From the NCBI GenBank assembly GCA_019119045.1, contig DWXS01000066.1, forward strand, positions 1-46,242: a DNA stretch of 46,242 bases, in the 5' to 3' direction. Every line of letters starts with the position of its first letter. Within the stretch, counting starts at the first letter, position 1. Both the position numbers and the translations under genes were made by a program. The DNA is from Candidatus Mailhella merdavium. GTDB lineage: Bacteria; Desulfobacterota; Desulfovibrionia; Desulfovibrionales; Desulfovibrionaceae. Shown here one piece after another: positions 25,383 through 32,698 of this stretch. Below the pieces are notes generated by a model. It had not been told where the DNA came from, made no database searches, and worked only from the letters and a program-made list of their open reading frames with translations.

Positions 25383-25715
25383 CTAGCTGAAAATGGTCGC
25401 CAACCTTGCAAGAACTTCATCCATAATGACGGGCGGTACTTGTTCCAGCCGTCTGCCGGATCTCGCCCGCAAGTCCAGCGCCCTGGGCTGGTCACAACGA
25501 ACTACTCCTGTAGTACGCGTGCCGCATCCGCTGAGCGACACGGCGAATCCTGCAGTACGGGCAAAATTCCCCCCGCTGGTAATCGGCAACACTACGGGAA
25601 CCTGCGTCACTCTGTTGAACTCGTCGGGAGAAATCACCAACACCGGTCGCGTTCCCTGTTGCTCATGCCCTTCTGTAGGATCAAGCGTCACCAGATAAAT
25701 ATCACCACGCCGCAT
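25383..25715 (-). CDS. mazF: MazF/PemK-family mRNA interferase toxin
   Basis: A 110-residue endoribonuclease toxin. It starts MRRGDIYLVTLDPTEGHEQQ, the classical MazF opening with the conserved GDIY, then GTRPVLVISPDEFNRV, VPVVLPITSGG, and CDQPRALDLRARSGRRLEQV, which holds the family's conserved C-D-Q region. The frame extends upstream to 25754, but the ATG at 25715 overlaps the antitoxin stop codon (TGATG) and begins at the usual position. It converges with dotL; the stop codons are 16 bases apart. A second addiction module of the ICE. Confidence 0.92.
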   Translation of the reverse strand: MRRGDIYLVTLDPTEGHEQQGTRPVLVISPDEFNRVTQVPVVLPITSGGNFARTAGFAVSLSGCGTRTTGVVRCDQPRALDLRARSGRRLEQVPPVIMDEVLARLATIFS

Positions 25716-25972
25716 CAGATCAGCTCCCCGCCCGTGGCTCCAGCCCCGGTCCACACTCCATCCTCAGGGGAAAGCGGCGCGGAAGCATCACACTGGGCCA
25801 ACAGTTCCTGCAGGCTGTACTTCTTCCTGACGTTCGGCTCAATAATCAGACGCCCGGATTCCACGGCCATGCTTACCGATGACCCCGATTCCATTCGCAG
25901 CATTTCCAAAATGGCGGGAGGAACGGCCAGCATCACTGAACCGCCGACTTTTCTCAAATTAGCTGTGTACAT
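25715..25972 (-). CDS. mazE: MazE/AbrB-type antitoxin
   Basis: An 85-residue antitoxin with an N-terminal swapped-hairpin (AbrB/MazE) DNA-binding domain: MYTANLRKVGGSVMLAVPPAILEML followed by SVSMAVESGRLIIEPNVRKKYSLQELL. The acidic, flexible tail (CDASAPLSPEDG) would wrap the toxin. An ATG also occurs at 25978, but GGAGG touches that codon directly and stands 6 bases before 25972, so 25972 is taken. It overlaps the toxin start by one base. It lies antisense between dotL and the DsbA-like gene. Confidence 0.88.
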   Translation of the reverse strand: MYTANLRKVGGSVMLAVPPAILEMLRMESGSSVSMAVESGRLIIEPNVRKKYSLQELLAQCDASAPLSPEDGVWTGAGATGGELI

Positions 25973-25986
25973 CGTCATCCTCCATA

Positions 25987-26026
25987 AGTTATATTTTTAT
26001 ATAACTCGCAATCGCCAATATGGCAA
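25987..26026 (-). promoter_or_regulatory. Promoter and operator of the mazE-mazF cassette
   Basis: Minus strand: -35 TTGCCA (26026-26021), a 17-base spacer and -10 TATATA (26003-25998). The -10 box lies inside an inverted repeat AGTTATAT-TTTT-ATATAACT (25987-26006), a likely MazE binding site that would block RNA polymerase. GGAGG of the antitoxin follows 9 bases later. Confidence 0.72.
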
Positions 26027-26060
26027 GTCCCCTTCGACAATACCGCACCGGAGAACAGTT

Positions 26061-26816
26061 ATGACGCGACTCGTACAACTTATTACTCTTTTCATCTGTC
26101 TTTTGTCGGGATCGGTTCCTTCTGCCCATGCCGGAACGCCCGTGTCCGACCGGATAGCCGTGGAAGCTGGCGTAAAGGCGGAACTTTCAAAAGACCTGGC
26201 GCTGCCTTACGCGCCCGATGCTGCCCTTTCCGGCAGAACCTGTCTGGACGGCAGGCCGACAAAAGAATTTCAGGGCGACATCATGGAATACTGGGTCAAC
26301 CTGGAATGTCCTTACTGCGGCATTGAGGAACCGCTCCGGGCACAGCGGGAAAATCCCGGCATGTGCATTGTCGTGCGTCACAGCCCTTCGGACAACTACG
26401 GAGAGTCGTTGAAAAAAGCCCTGAGCTTTGAAGCACTCCTGCGCTTTTCTCCGAACGCCGCGCACAGCTTCTGGAATGCCGTGGTGCCCCGGACACCTCT
26501 CGGCGTTCCGAAACCCTATGAGGCTGCGCTGCAAACGGCGCTTCAGGATGCGGCCATTGTGCCGGAAGACTTTGCCGACTCTCTGCAACAGGTCGCTCCT
26601 GTCGTAGGCGCGGATATTATCGCCTCGCAATCCAGAATCACCTCAACTCCCACCTGGATTCTGGACGGCATTCGTTTTCCCGCCTGTGATTTCACGGCCT
26701 CACAAGTGCCGCTGGCTCTCGAACTCGCCCATAAGGCCCGCGCCGACGACGCCGATGCCAAAGAACGCATCGTCCAGATGATTACGCGCGGCCTTTTGAA
26801 TGAGTCCGTTTTATGA
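26061..26816 (+). CDS. DsbA/DsbC-like periplasmic thiol oxidoreductase
   Basis: A 251-residue exported protein with a signal peptide of about 24 residues (MTRLVQLITLFICLLSGSVPSAHA). The thioredoxin-fold active site is CPYC at 83-86 in NLECPYCGIEE, and a cis-Pro loop candidate is TSTPTWILDG. An insertion of helical residues lies between them, as in DsbA-type proteins. CPYC is the motif of several plasmid-borne TrbB-type and DsbC-like proteins. It probably forms or isomerises disulfides in secreted conjugation parts, several of which have paired cysteines (the products at 10270 and 21342). The frame is open far upstream, through the toxin genes, but the signal peptide fixes the start at 26061. 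Confidence 0.8.
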   Translation: MTRLVQLITLFICLLSGSVPSAHAGTPVSDRIAVEAGVKAELSKDLALPYAPDAALSGRTCLDGRPTKEFQGDIMEYWVNLECPYCGIEEPLRAQRENPGMCIVVRHSPSDNYGESLKKALSFEALLRFSPNAAHSFWNAVVPRTPLGVPKPYEAALQTALQDAAIVPEDFADSLQQVAPVVGADIIASQSRITSTPTWILDGIRFPACDFTASQVPLALELAHKARADDADAKERIVQMITRGLLNESVL

Positions 26817-26838
26817 CGCCCTCTTTCCCTGACCCGTC

Positions 26839-26899
26839 TTGACGAACGCTTCCCTTCTCACTAATCTTATAAGTAAGATTTATCTTGTAAATAAGATTT
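26839..26899 (+). promoter_or_regulatory. Promoter with two tandem palindromic operators for the AbrB-like gene
   Basis: -35 TTGACG (26839-26844), a 17-base spacer, and -10 TAATCT (26862-26867). Two adjacent 18-base copies of ATCTTRTAARTAAGATTT (26864-26881 and 26882-26899) differ at two positions; each is itself an inverted repeat (ATCTTA/TAAGAT type). The first covers the -10 box and the second the likely start of transcription. This suits autoregulation by the AbrB-type protein encoded 12 bases later. Confidence 0.75.
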
Positions 26900-26911
26900 C
26901 AGGGAGAACTC

Positions 26912-27085
26912 ATGGAACTTGCCAAGGTCACTTCGCGCGGTCAGATCACGCTGCCCCTCGCCATTCGCAGAAAGCTCGACGTGAAGGAAGGGGATAAGGT
27001 TGTTTTTTATGAAGAAAACGGGCGCATTGTCGTTGAAAACGCCGCAAAGCTGACAATCGCCCAGGAAAAAAAGCCCGGCGAGTAG
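26912..27085 (+). CDS. AbrB/SpoVT-family transcription regulator (orphan antitoxin-like)
   Basis: A 57-residue protein made almost wholly of one AbrB swapped-hairpin domain: MELAKVTSRGQITLPLAIRR, KLDVKEGDKVVFYEENGRIVV. The tail is short (AAKLTIAQEKKPGE). AGGGAG stands 6 bases before the ATG. Proteins like this are either antitoxins or general plasmid regulators. No toxin frame follows; the next gene is the giant methylase-helicase. Two tandem palindromes in its promoter argue for self-regulation and perhaps control of the helicase downstream. Confidence 0.88.
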   Translation: MELAKVTSRGQITLPLAIRRKLDVKEGDKVVFYEENGRIVVENAAKLTIAQEKKPGE

Positions 27086-27114
27086 GAACAGGCTGTCTTC
27101 ATTTCGACGCGCCG

Positions 27115-27143
27115 CCTTTCCTCCGCCCAGCGGCAAGGAAAGG
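27115..27143 (+). promoter_or_regulatory. Hairpin hiding the ribosome site of the methylase-helicase
   Basis: CCTTTCCT (27115-27122) and CCGC (27123-27126) pair with GCGG (27130-27133) and AGGAAAGG (27136-27143), leaving a CCA loop and a two-base bulge. The right arm is the Shine-Dalgarno sequence, five bases before the ATG at 27149. If the hairpin forms, translation of the downstream gene is restrained. Confidence 0.5.
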
Positions 27144-27148
27144 ACAGT

Positions 27149-30100
27149 ATGGCCAGACGGCGCAAGCAGACCAGTGATTCCCGTCAGTTGTCGCTGTTCG
27201 ACATCATGGTCAGCCATATCGAACAGATCAGGGAAGAAAACATTCAGGATGACATAAGGGAAGAAGCCGGAACACGGATACTCCGGGAGCCGACGCACGA
27301 ACAGCCCCCGTCCGCTACGCCTCCGGTCAGCCCCGCCTCACACGAAGAACTTCCGAAAGAACCGGAACATCCCGGCAAACGGAAGCCGCTGCTTCCGCCC
27401 GATGACAGCATCCCCCCGAAAAGGCTCGGCGTGAACGGACGCGGTTTCTCTGTTTATGAAACGTCGGACGGGGGACGCATGTACAGTCCTTCCCTGGACA
27501 TCGTGCGCTTCATCGACGGCGACAGGGACACACCGGAAGAGCTGTTCCGGAAAGGAAACGAAGACTACCTGACCGTGCAGGAAGTCGCGGCCTTCAGACA
27601 ACAACATTCCTCAACTCAGGAGGTTTCCCATGCTGGACAGACAGACAAACCCGCTGGACATCGCCAGAACCGTTCTCAAGCCAGAAACCATTCACGACCT
27701 CAAGGTCAGAGGGTTCACCAATTCAGCCTACTTGATTCTCGACCGCTGGGCACTGAACAGTCCCGACGAACTGAAGCGCCTGGAAGAGGAAGGGAATCTG
27801 GCCTTGCAGATACGACTGGATCAGCAGCAGGCCATAGAGAAGAGGACGCTGTGCAGCGAATCCGCCCGGCAGGCGAGCCTGCGGGGGATGTCGGACTGGG
27901 AGATTTTGGAAAGCTGCGGGGTGGAGATGAACCTGAAAATTACCGGATAAGCCCGGAAGATCAGCTTGGCGTCGGCGGCGCAAAGAAAAAATATGCGGAT
28001 AACCTCGCCGCCATACGTCTGCTGAAGCAGCTCCAGGCCAACGGCGCGAAACTGGCCACCCCGGAAGAAAAAAGCACGCTGGTGCATTTTGTCGGATGGG
28101 GTGGTCTTCCGCAGGTCTTTGACCCCAAAAACGACAAATGGGCGGCGGAATACCGGGAACTTCAAGGCGTACTCTCCCCCGATGAATACGCGGCCGCCCG
28201 GCGCTCCACACAGGACGCTCACTATACCTCGGAAACCGTCATCAGGGGCATCTATCAGGGGCTTTCCAGACTCGGCGTTGAAACGGGAAAGGAACTCCAC
28301 ATTCTCGAACCTTCGGCGGGTATCGGCAATTTTATCGGACTTTGCCCGGAAAGTTTCCAGGCCCGGTTCCTGGCCGTGGAACTGGAACCGACAACAGCGG
28401 CCATTGCCGCATACCTGTACCCCAAAGCCCGCCACATCAATAACGGCTTTCAGAACATCCCCCTCAACACGCCGAGTTTCGACCTTGCAGTGGGCAATCC
28501 TCCTTTCGGGAATCAGTCTCTCTACGACCCCGAATTTCCCGAACTGAAAAAATTTTCCATCCACAACTATTTTCTCGCCAAGTCCATGCGCCTGCTGCGC
28601 GAGGGCGGCATAGCCGCCTTTGTGGTCAGCCGTTACTTCATGGATGCCGTCGATTCCTCCGCCCGCGAACATATCGCGGGATATGCCGACTTCCTGGGCG
28701 CGGTGCGCCTGCCTGAAACCGCTTTCCGGCAAAATGCCCTGACGGATGTCACCACCGACATCGTTTTCTTTCAAAAGCACAACGGCGAAAACAAGCGGAG
28801 TCTGGAGTGGCTCCACACGTCCAGCATGGAAGTGGACGACCTCAAGCACGGCGGCAGGCGCACCGCCGTGGTCAACAGCTACTTCGCTTCCCGCCCGGAA
28901 CAGATCATCGGAAGAATGGCGTATTCCGGGGGCATGTTCGAGGACAGCCTGAACTGTGTGTCCGATGCGTCTCAGACAGACCTCGGCGAAGAAATAGCCA
29001 GGCGTCTGGACGCGCTGCCTGCCGTGCAGTTCAGCCCCTTACCCTCTGCCGAAGTCCGTGAAGCCGAATCCGTCCTCAATCATGACTTCCTGGCTTCCGA
29101 CTACTTCCAGTCCCTGAAAATGGGCGCACTCTGCGTTGAACCTCAAAGCAGAAAAATCGTCTTCAAGACTTCCGGGGAGTTCGGCGACGGAGGTTATGAA
29201 CCCGTCACCGTAAAAAATGAAACCGCCCGACTGCGCCTGGCTTCCATGATTCAGCTCAGGGATACCCTGCGTGAGCTGCTCAATGAGGAAAAAGGCGAAG
29301 GAAGTGAAAGTCGTATGGCGAACCTGCGCCAGCGGCTCAACACGCAATACGACGCCTTTGTCAAAAAATACGGGCACCTCAACTCACAAACCAACCGCAG
29401 CCTCATGCGGGAAGACCCTGAACACGCTCTGCTGGAATCCCTGGAAGCGGACTACGACAAGGGCATTTCGCCGGATGTGGCCCGCAAGACCGGCAGACAG
29501 GCCAGACCCGCTTCCGCCAGAAAAGCTGCCGTATTCCGACAGCGTGTGCTTAAACCGGCGACGCTCGCCCAACAGGCGGAAAGCCCCAAGGATGCCCTTG
29601 TCATAGCGCTTCGGGAAAGCGGCAAGGTGGACTTTGCCCGCATGGAACAGCTTCTCGGACGCTCCACCGATGTCATTCAGCGGGACTTGCAGGAACAGGG
29701 CCTTATTTTTCTCAACCCCGCCACGGAACTCTGGGAAATCAGGGATAAGTATCTCACGGGCAATGTCCGGGCAAAACTGCGTCAGGCACGGGACGCCGCA
29801 AGCTCCGACCCTCGCTTTCTGCCCAATGTGGAAGCGCTTACGGAGGCTCTGCCGCCCGACATAGAAGCCGTGGACATCGGCGTCAAGTTCGGCTCCGCCT
29901 GGCTTCCTCCTTCCGTCATATCGGACTTCATCGAACATCTGCATGGCGGAAAAGGCTCTCAGCAGGTGGATTACCTGCCCACGCTCGGTCGATGGAGCGT
30001 CCGTGTCTATCTGTACGATGCCGCGCTGAATACCAACGTCTGGGGCATCCCGGAATACCCTGCGGAAAAAATCATTGAAGCCCTTCTGATGAACAAGCCC

Positions 30101-31390
30101 ATCAAGGTGGAAAAGGAAACCGGCCAGCGCGACGAACAGGGCAGACCCATCACGGTTCTGGACCAGGAGCTGACCGCCGCAGCCATGCAGAAGGCCGACG
30201 AAATAAAACTGGCCTTCACGGACTGGATATGGACGGATGACGACAGAAGAGCCAGCCTGTCCAGGCTCTACAACGACCGCTTCAACACGAACGTGCCTCC
30301 CAGGTATGACGGCTCCCATCTTGAGCTGGTCGGCGCTTCTTCAGAAGTAAAACTTCGGCCTCACCAGAAGGATGCCGTCTGGCGGGCCATTCAGGAAGGC
30401 ACGGCCCTGTTCGATCACGTCGTCGGCGCGGGAAAGACCATGGCCTGCATAGCGACCATCATGGAATCCAAGCGCATGGGCTTTGTTTCCAAACCGATGG
30501 TGGTCGTCCCCAACCACCTTCTCCACCAGTGGCGGGATGAGTTCTACAAGCTCTATCCCAATGCCCATATTCTGGTGGCGGACAAGACCGACTTCACCAA
30601 ACAGAACCGGGAACGGCTTTTTTCCCGTATTGCGACCGGAGACTGGGATGCCGTTATCGTCGCGCACAGCTCCTTCCGTAAAATCGACATGCCTCACGAC
30701 ATTCAGCGGGAGATTCTGAAGGAGCAGATAGACGCCGTGCTGGAAGCCATTGAGGCCGTGAAGGAGGCGGAAGGAGGCCGGGCCACGGTCAAGCAGCTTG
30801 AAAAGCAGCGGGAAAACATGGAAGCCCGCTATGAACTTCTGCTCGCAGGAACGGGGAAAAAGGATACCTCCGTTGATTTCGCCGACCTGGGCGTGGACGC
30901 GCTCTTTGTGGACGAAAGCCACGAGTTCAAGAACCTTGCCTATCAGACCACCATGAACGTCTCCGGTCTGGGCAATATCACAGGTTCGGCCAAGGCGCTC
31001 GACCTCTTCATCAAATGCCGCTACCTGCAACGGAAAAATGAAGGCCGGGGCGTGTACTTTCTGACCGGCACCCCCATATCGAACACCATTGCCGAAGTGT
31101 ACACGCTCCAGCGCTACATGCAGTATGAGGAATTGCAGGCCAAGGGCATAGACCATTTTGACTCCTGGGCCTCCACCTTCGGCCAGGTCACAAGCGGCTG
31201 GGAGCTCGACGCCACAGGGGTGAACTACAAACTCTCATTTCATGTCCAAATAGACTTATCCAGACTCATAATATTTTATATTTCAATATATTATCTAAAA
31301 TTATCCATCCAGGAAAGTCCAGGAAAAGCGTCTTGCATCTCGCTGTTTTCCGGGTATTATTCAGGGTATTCATACAAATTGGCATCTTGA
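27149..31390 (+). CDS. Giant N6-adenine methylase / SNF2-type helicase, truncated by insertion
   Basis: The open frame is 1413 residues; the family usually runs well beyond this. After a low-complexity N-terminal linker the conserved part starts at about 270 (ENYRISPEDQLGVGG). The methylase has a SAM motif near 386 (ILEPSAGIGNFIG) and NPPFG near 449. The SF2 helicase first lobe follows: Walker A VVGAGKTMACIA at about 1092, VDESHEF near 1254 and LTGTPISNT near 1306. Homology ends at about residue 1362 (GVNYKL), and the last 50 residues (SFHVQIDLSRLIIFYISIYYL onward) are AT-rich filler from the inserted island. The second helicase lobe is absent, so helicase activity is doubtful. Such proteins are frequent in ICEs, where they are thought to protect or process transferring DNA. 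Confidence 0.85.
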   Translation: MARRRKQTSDSRQLSLFDIMVSHIEQIREENIQDDIREEAGTRILREPTHEQPPSATPPVSPASHEELPKEPEHPGKRKPLLPPDDSIPPKRLGVNGRGFSVYETSDGGRMYSPSLDIVRFIDGDRDTPEELFRKGNEDYLTVQEVAAFRQQHSSTQEVSHAGQTDKPAGHRQNRSQARNHSRPQGQRVHQFSLLDSRPLGTEQSRRTEAPGRGRESGLADTTGSAAGHREEDAVQRIRPAGEPAGDVGLGDFGKLRGGDEPENYRISPEDQLGVGGAKKKYADNLAAIRLLKQLQANGAKLATPEEKSTLVHFVGWGGLPQVFDPKNDKWAAEYRELQGVLSPDEYAAARRSTQDAHYTSETVIRGIYQGLSRLGVETGKELHILEPSAGIGNFIGLCPESFQARFLAVELEPTTAAIAAYLYPKARHINNGFQNIPLNTPSFDLAVGNPPFGNQSLYDPEFPELKKFSIHNYFLAKSMRLLREGGIAAFVVSRYFMDAVDSSAREHIAGYADFLGAVRLPETAFRQNALTDVTTDIVFFQKHNGENKRSLEWLHTSSMEVDDLKHGGRRTAVVNSYFASRPEQIIGRMAYSGGMFEDSLNCVSDASQTDLGEEIARRLDALPAVQFSPLPSAEVREAESVLNHDFLASDYFQSLKMGALCVEPQSRKIVFKTSGEFGDGGYEPVTVKNETARLRLASMIQLRDTLRELLNEEKGEGSESRMANLRQRLNTQYDAFVKKYGHLNSQTNRSLMREDPEHALLESLEADYDKGISPDVARKTGRQARPASARKAAVFRQRVLKPATLAQQAESPKDALVIALRESGKVDFARMEQLLGRSTDVIQRDLQEQGLIFLNPATELWEIRDKYLTGNVRAKLRQARDAASSDPRFLPNVEALTEALPPDIEAVDIGVKFGSAWLPPSVISDFIEHLHGGKGSQQVDYLPTLGRWSVRVYLYDAALNTNVWGIPEYPAEKIIEALLMNKPIKVEKETGQRDEQGRPITVLDQELTAAAMQKADEIKLAFTDWIWTDDDRRASLSRLYNDRFNTNVPPRYDGSHLELVGASSEVKLRPHQKDAVWRAIQEGTALFDHVVGAGKTMACIATIMESKRMGFVSKPMVVVPNHLLHQWRDEFYKLYPNAHILVADKTDFTKQNRERLFSRIATGDWDAVIVAHSSFRKIDMPHDIQREILKEQIDAVLEAIEAVKEAEGGRATVKQLEKQRENMEARYELLLAGTGKKDTSVDFADLGVDALFVDESHEFKNLAYQTTMNVSGLGNITGSAKALDLFIKCRYLQRKNEGRGVYFLTGTPISNTIAEVYTLQRYMQYEELQAKGIDHFDSWASTFGQVTSGWELDATGVNYKLSFHVQIDLSRLIIFYISIYYLKLSIQESPGKASCISLFSGYYSGYSYKLAS
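27630..27950 (+). CDS. Small protein encoded inside the helicase gene in another frame (106 aa)
   Basis: A 106-residue frame with a strong AGGAGG six bases before ATG. Its sequence looks like a normal soluble helical protein: MLDRQTNPLDIARTVLKPET, SAYLILDRWALNSPDELKRL, LALQIRLDQQQAIEKRTLC and ASLRGMSDWEILESCGVEM. In the same stretch the helicase frame reads as Gly/Arg/Gln-rich, poorly structured linker (AGHRQNRSQARNHSRPQGQR), so the balance of evidence is that this frame is also, or mainly, the coding one. I do not recognise a family. It ends just before the first conserved helicase residues. Confidence 0.65.
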   Translation: MLDRQTNPLDIARTVLKPETIHDLKVRGFTNSAYLILDRWALNSPDELKRLEEEGNLALQIRLDQQQAIEKRTLCSESARQASLRGMSDWEILESCGVEMNLKITG

Positions 31391-31498
31391 AATATTCTCA
31401 GATAATCCTTTGAGAATACTGCAAATATTTTTATTTGTGGGTATCGGATGCCATTGGATTCATGAGGATTTACGGGCACCCCTGACACGGAGAAAATT
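31235..31498. other. Left junction and att-like region of the nested island
   Basis: About 260 AT-rich bases between the lost helicase homology and the first recombinase. It contains close direct repeats (CCAGGAAA twice at about 31308-31325; GGGTATT twice at about 31352-31371) and a perfect inverted repeat TATTCTCA/TGAGAATA (31393-31400 and 31411-31418), the kinds of repeats expected as arm sites for a tyrosine recombinase. The core crossover site cannot be fixed without the right junction. Confidence 0.5.
31333..31360 (+). promoter_or_regulatory. Candidate promoter of the recombinase pair
   Basis: TTGCAT (31333-31338), a 16-base spacer and TATTAT (31355-31360), about 140 bases before the first recombinase and among the att-like repeats, so recombinase binding could repress it. 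Confidence 0.35.
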
Positions 31499-32698
31499 AT
31501 GCTGGATGACCACATTATTCAAGGCTTGAAAGCCGCCGACAAACCGAAAAAGTATGCGGACGGAGGTGGGCTGTTTCTGTTCATTCCGGCCAGCGGCAAA
31601 AAACTCTGGCGGCTGGCGTACCGTTTTGAACGAAAGGCCAAGCTCCTTTCCTTCGGCGAGTATCCCCAAGTATCACTCCGCGCCGCACGGCAACGCCGGG
31701 ATGAAGCCAAGGCCCTGCTCAGGGACGGCATTGACCCGGCGGAACACAGGAAGGCCGCGCGGGCATCTGCCTCCAACGTTACGTTCCAATCCGTGGCTAT
31801 GGAATGGTACGAACGGGAAACCCTTCACTGTAAAAACCGCTATCGCGCCTTCATAAGGCAGGGGATGACGGAATATTTCTTTCCTGCCTTCGGCGGCAAG
31901 GCCATGACGGATGTTACCGCCGAGGACATTATGAGCGCCATCGAACCGTTGCGGCAATCCAGGAAATTGCGCGGAGGCCGCAGGCTGACGGATGTGTGCG
32001 GCCAGATATGCCGCTATGCCGTCGCCACCGGCAAGGCCGCACGGGACGCCACGGAAGAACTGCCCGCGTCGTTACGTTCCAGACAGACAGGCCACAGAGC
32101 CGCCGCGCTCGACGCCGGAAAACTCGGCCAGATTATGCTGAATCTTGAGCGGCATGACGGCTATTTCCCTGTACGATGTGCCCTGCGACTGGTTCCCCTG
32201 CTGTTCGTCCGTTCCGGTGAATTGCGCTGTGCCGAATGGAACGAATTTGATTTCTCCCGCAGACTCTGGGTTATCCCCGCGCAACGCATGGCAGCGAAAT
32301 ATGAGCATGTTGTACCTCTCGCGCCGCAGGCAGTCAAAATTCTCAGGGAACTGAAGGAATACTCCGGTCATGGAACACTGCTGTTCCCCGGCGTCCGTTC
32401 TCCTGAACGCCCCATCGACATATCCACCATCACCGTTTCCCTGCGCAGACGCGGATATGACGGCGTAAAACTGTCCTTTGACGGAATCCGCTCCCTTGCC
32501 GCCAAATTGCTGCTCGTCCTTGGGTACGAACAGAACATCATCGACATGCAGTTGGCGCACTCCGGGCGCACACGTTTTGACCCGTGGCAACATCTGCCGG
32601 AAAGAAAAATCATGATGCGGGAATGGGCCAGGTATCTTTTTCTCCTGCGAGACAAGGCGTTGCGGGATACATCCAGTCAGGGAGGTACGTCATGCTGA
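31499..32698 (+). CDS. P4-type tyrosine recombinase with altered active site
   Basis: A 399-residue integrase-like protein. The DUF4102-type N-terminus is present (ADKPKKYADGGGLFLFIPAS, LLSFGEYPQVSLRAARQRRDE), followed by a SAM-like core-binding domain and the catalytic domain with the first Arg in LLFVRSGELRCAEW. The second motif, normally H-x-x-R, reads SFDGIRSLAAKLL: His is Asp but Arg is kept. The nucleophile region, AYNHAQYLPQR in the neighbour, is here RFDPWQHLPER: Tyr is replaced by Phe. It is therefore probably inactive for strand cleavage and may be a DNA-binding partner or regulator of the next recombinase. Its end overlaps the next start by seven bases. Confidence 0.88.
   Translation: MLDDHIIQGLKAADKPKKYADGGGLFLFIPASGKKLWRLAYRFERKAKLLSFGEYPQVSLRAARQRRDEAKALLRDGIDPAEHRKAARASASNVTFQSVAMEWYERETLHCKNRYRAFIRQGMTEYFFPAFGGKAMTDVTAEDIMSAIEPLRQSRKLRGGRRLTDVCGQICRYAVATGKAARDATEELPASLRSRQTGHRAAALDAGKLGQIMLNLERHDGYFPVRCALRLVPLLFVRSGELRCAEWNEFDFSRRLWVIPAQRMAAKYEHVVPLAPQAVKILRELKEYSGHGTLLFPGVRSPERPIDISTITVSLRRRGYDGVKLSFDGIRSLAAKLLLVLGYEQNIIDMQLAHSGRTRFDPWQHLPERKIMMREWARYLFLLRDKALRDTSSQGGTSC

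Noticed and set aside
24044-25495. 483-residue minus-strand frame opposite dotL
   Set aside because: Shadow of dotL, running also through the mazF region; no ribosome site and no recognisable domain.
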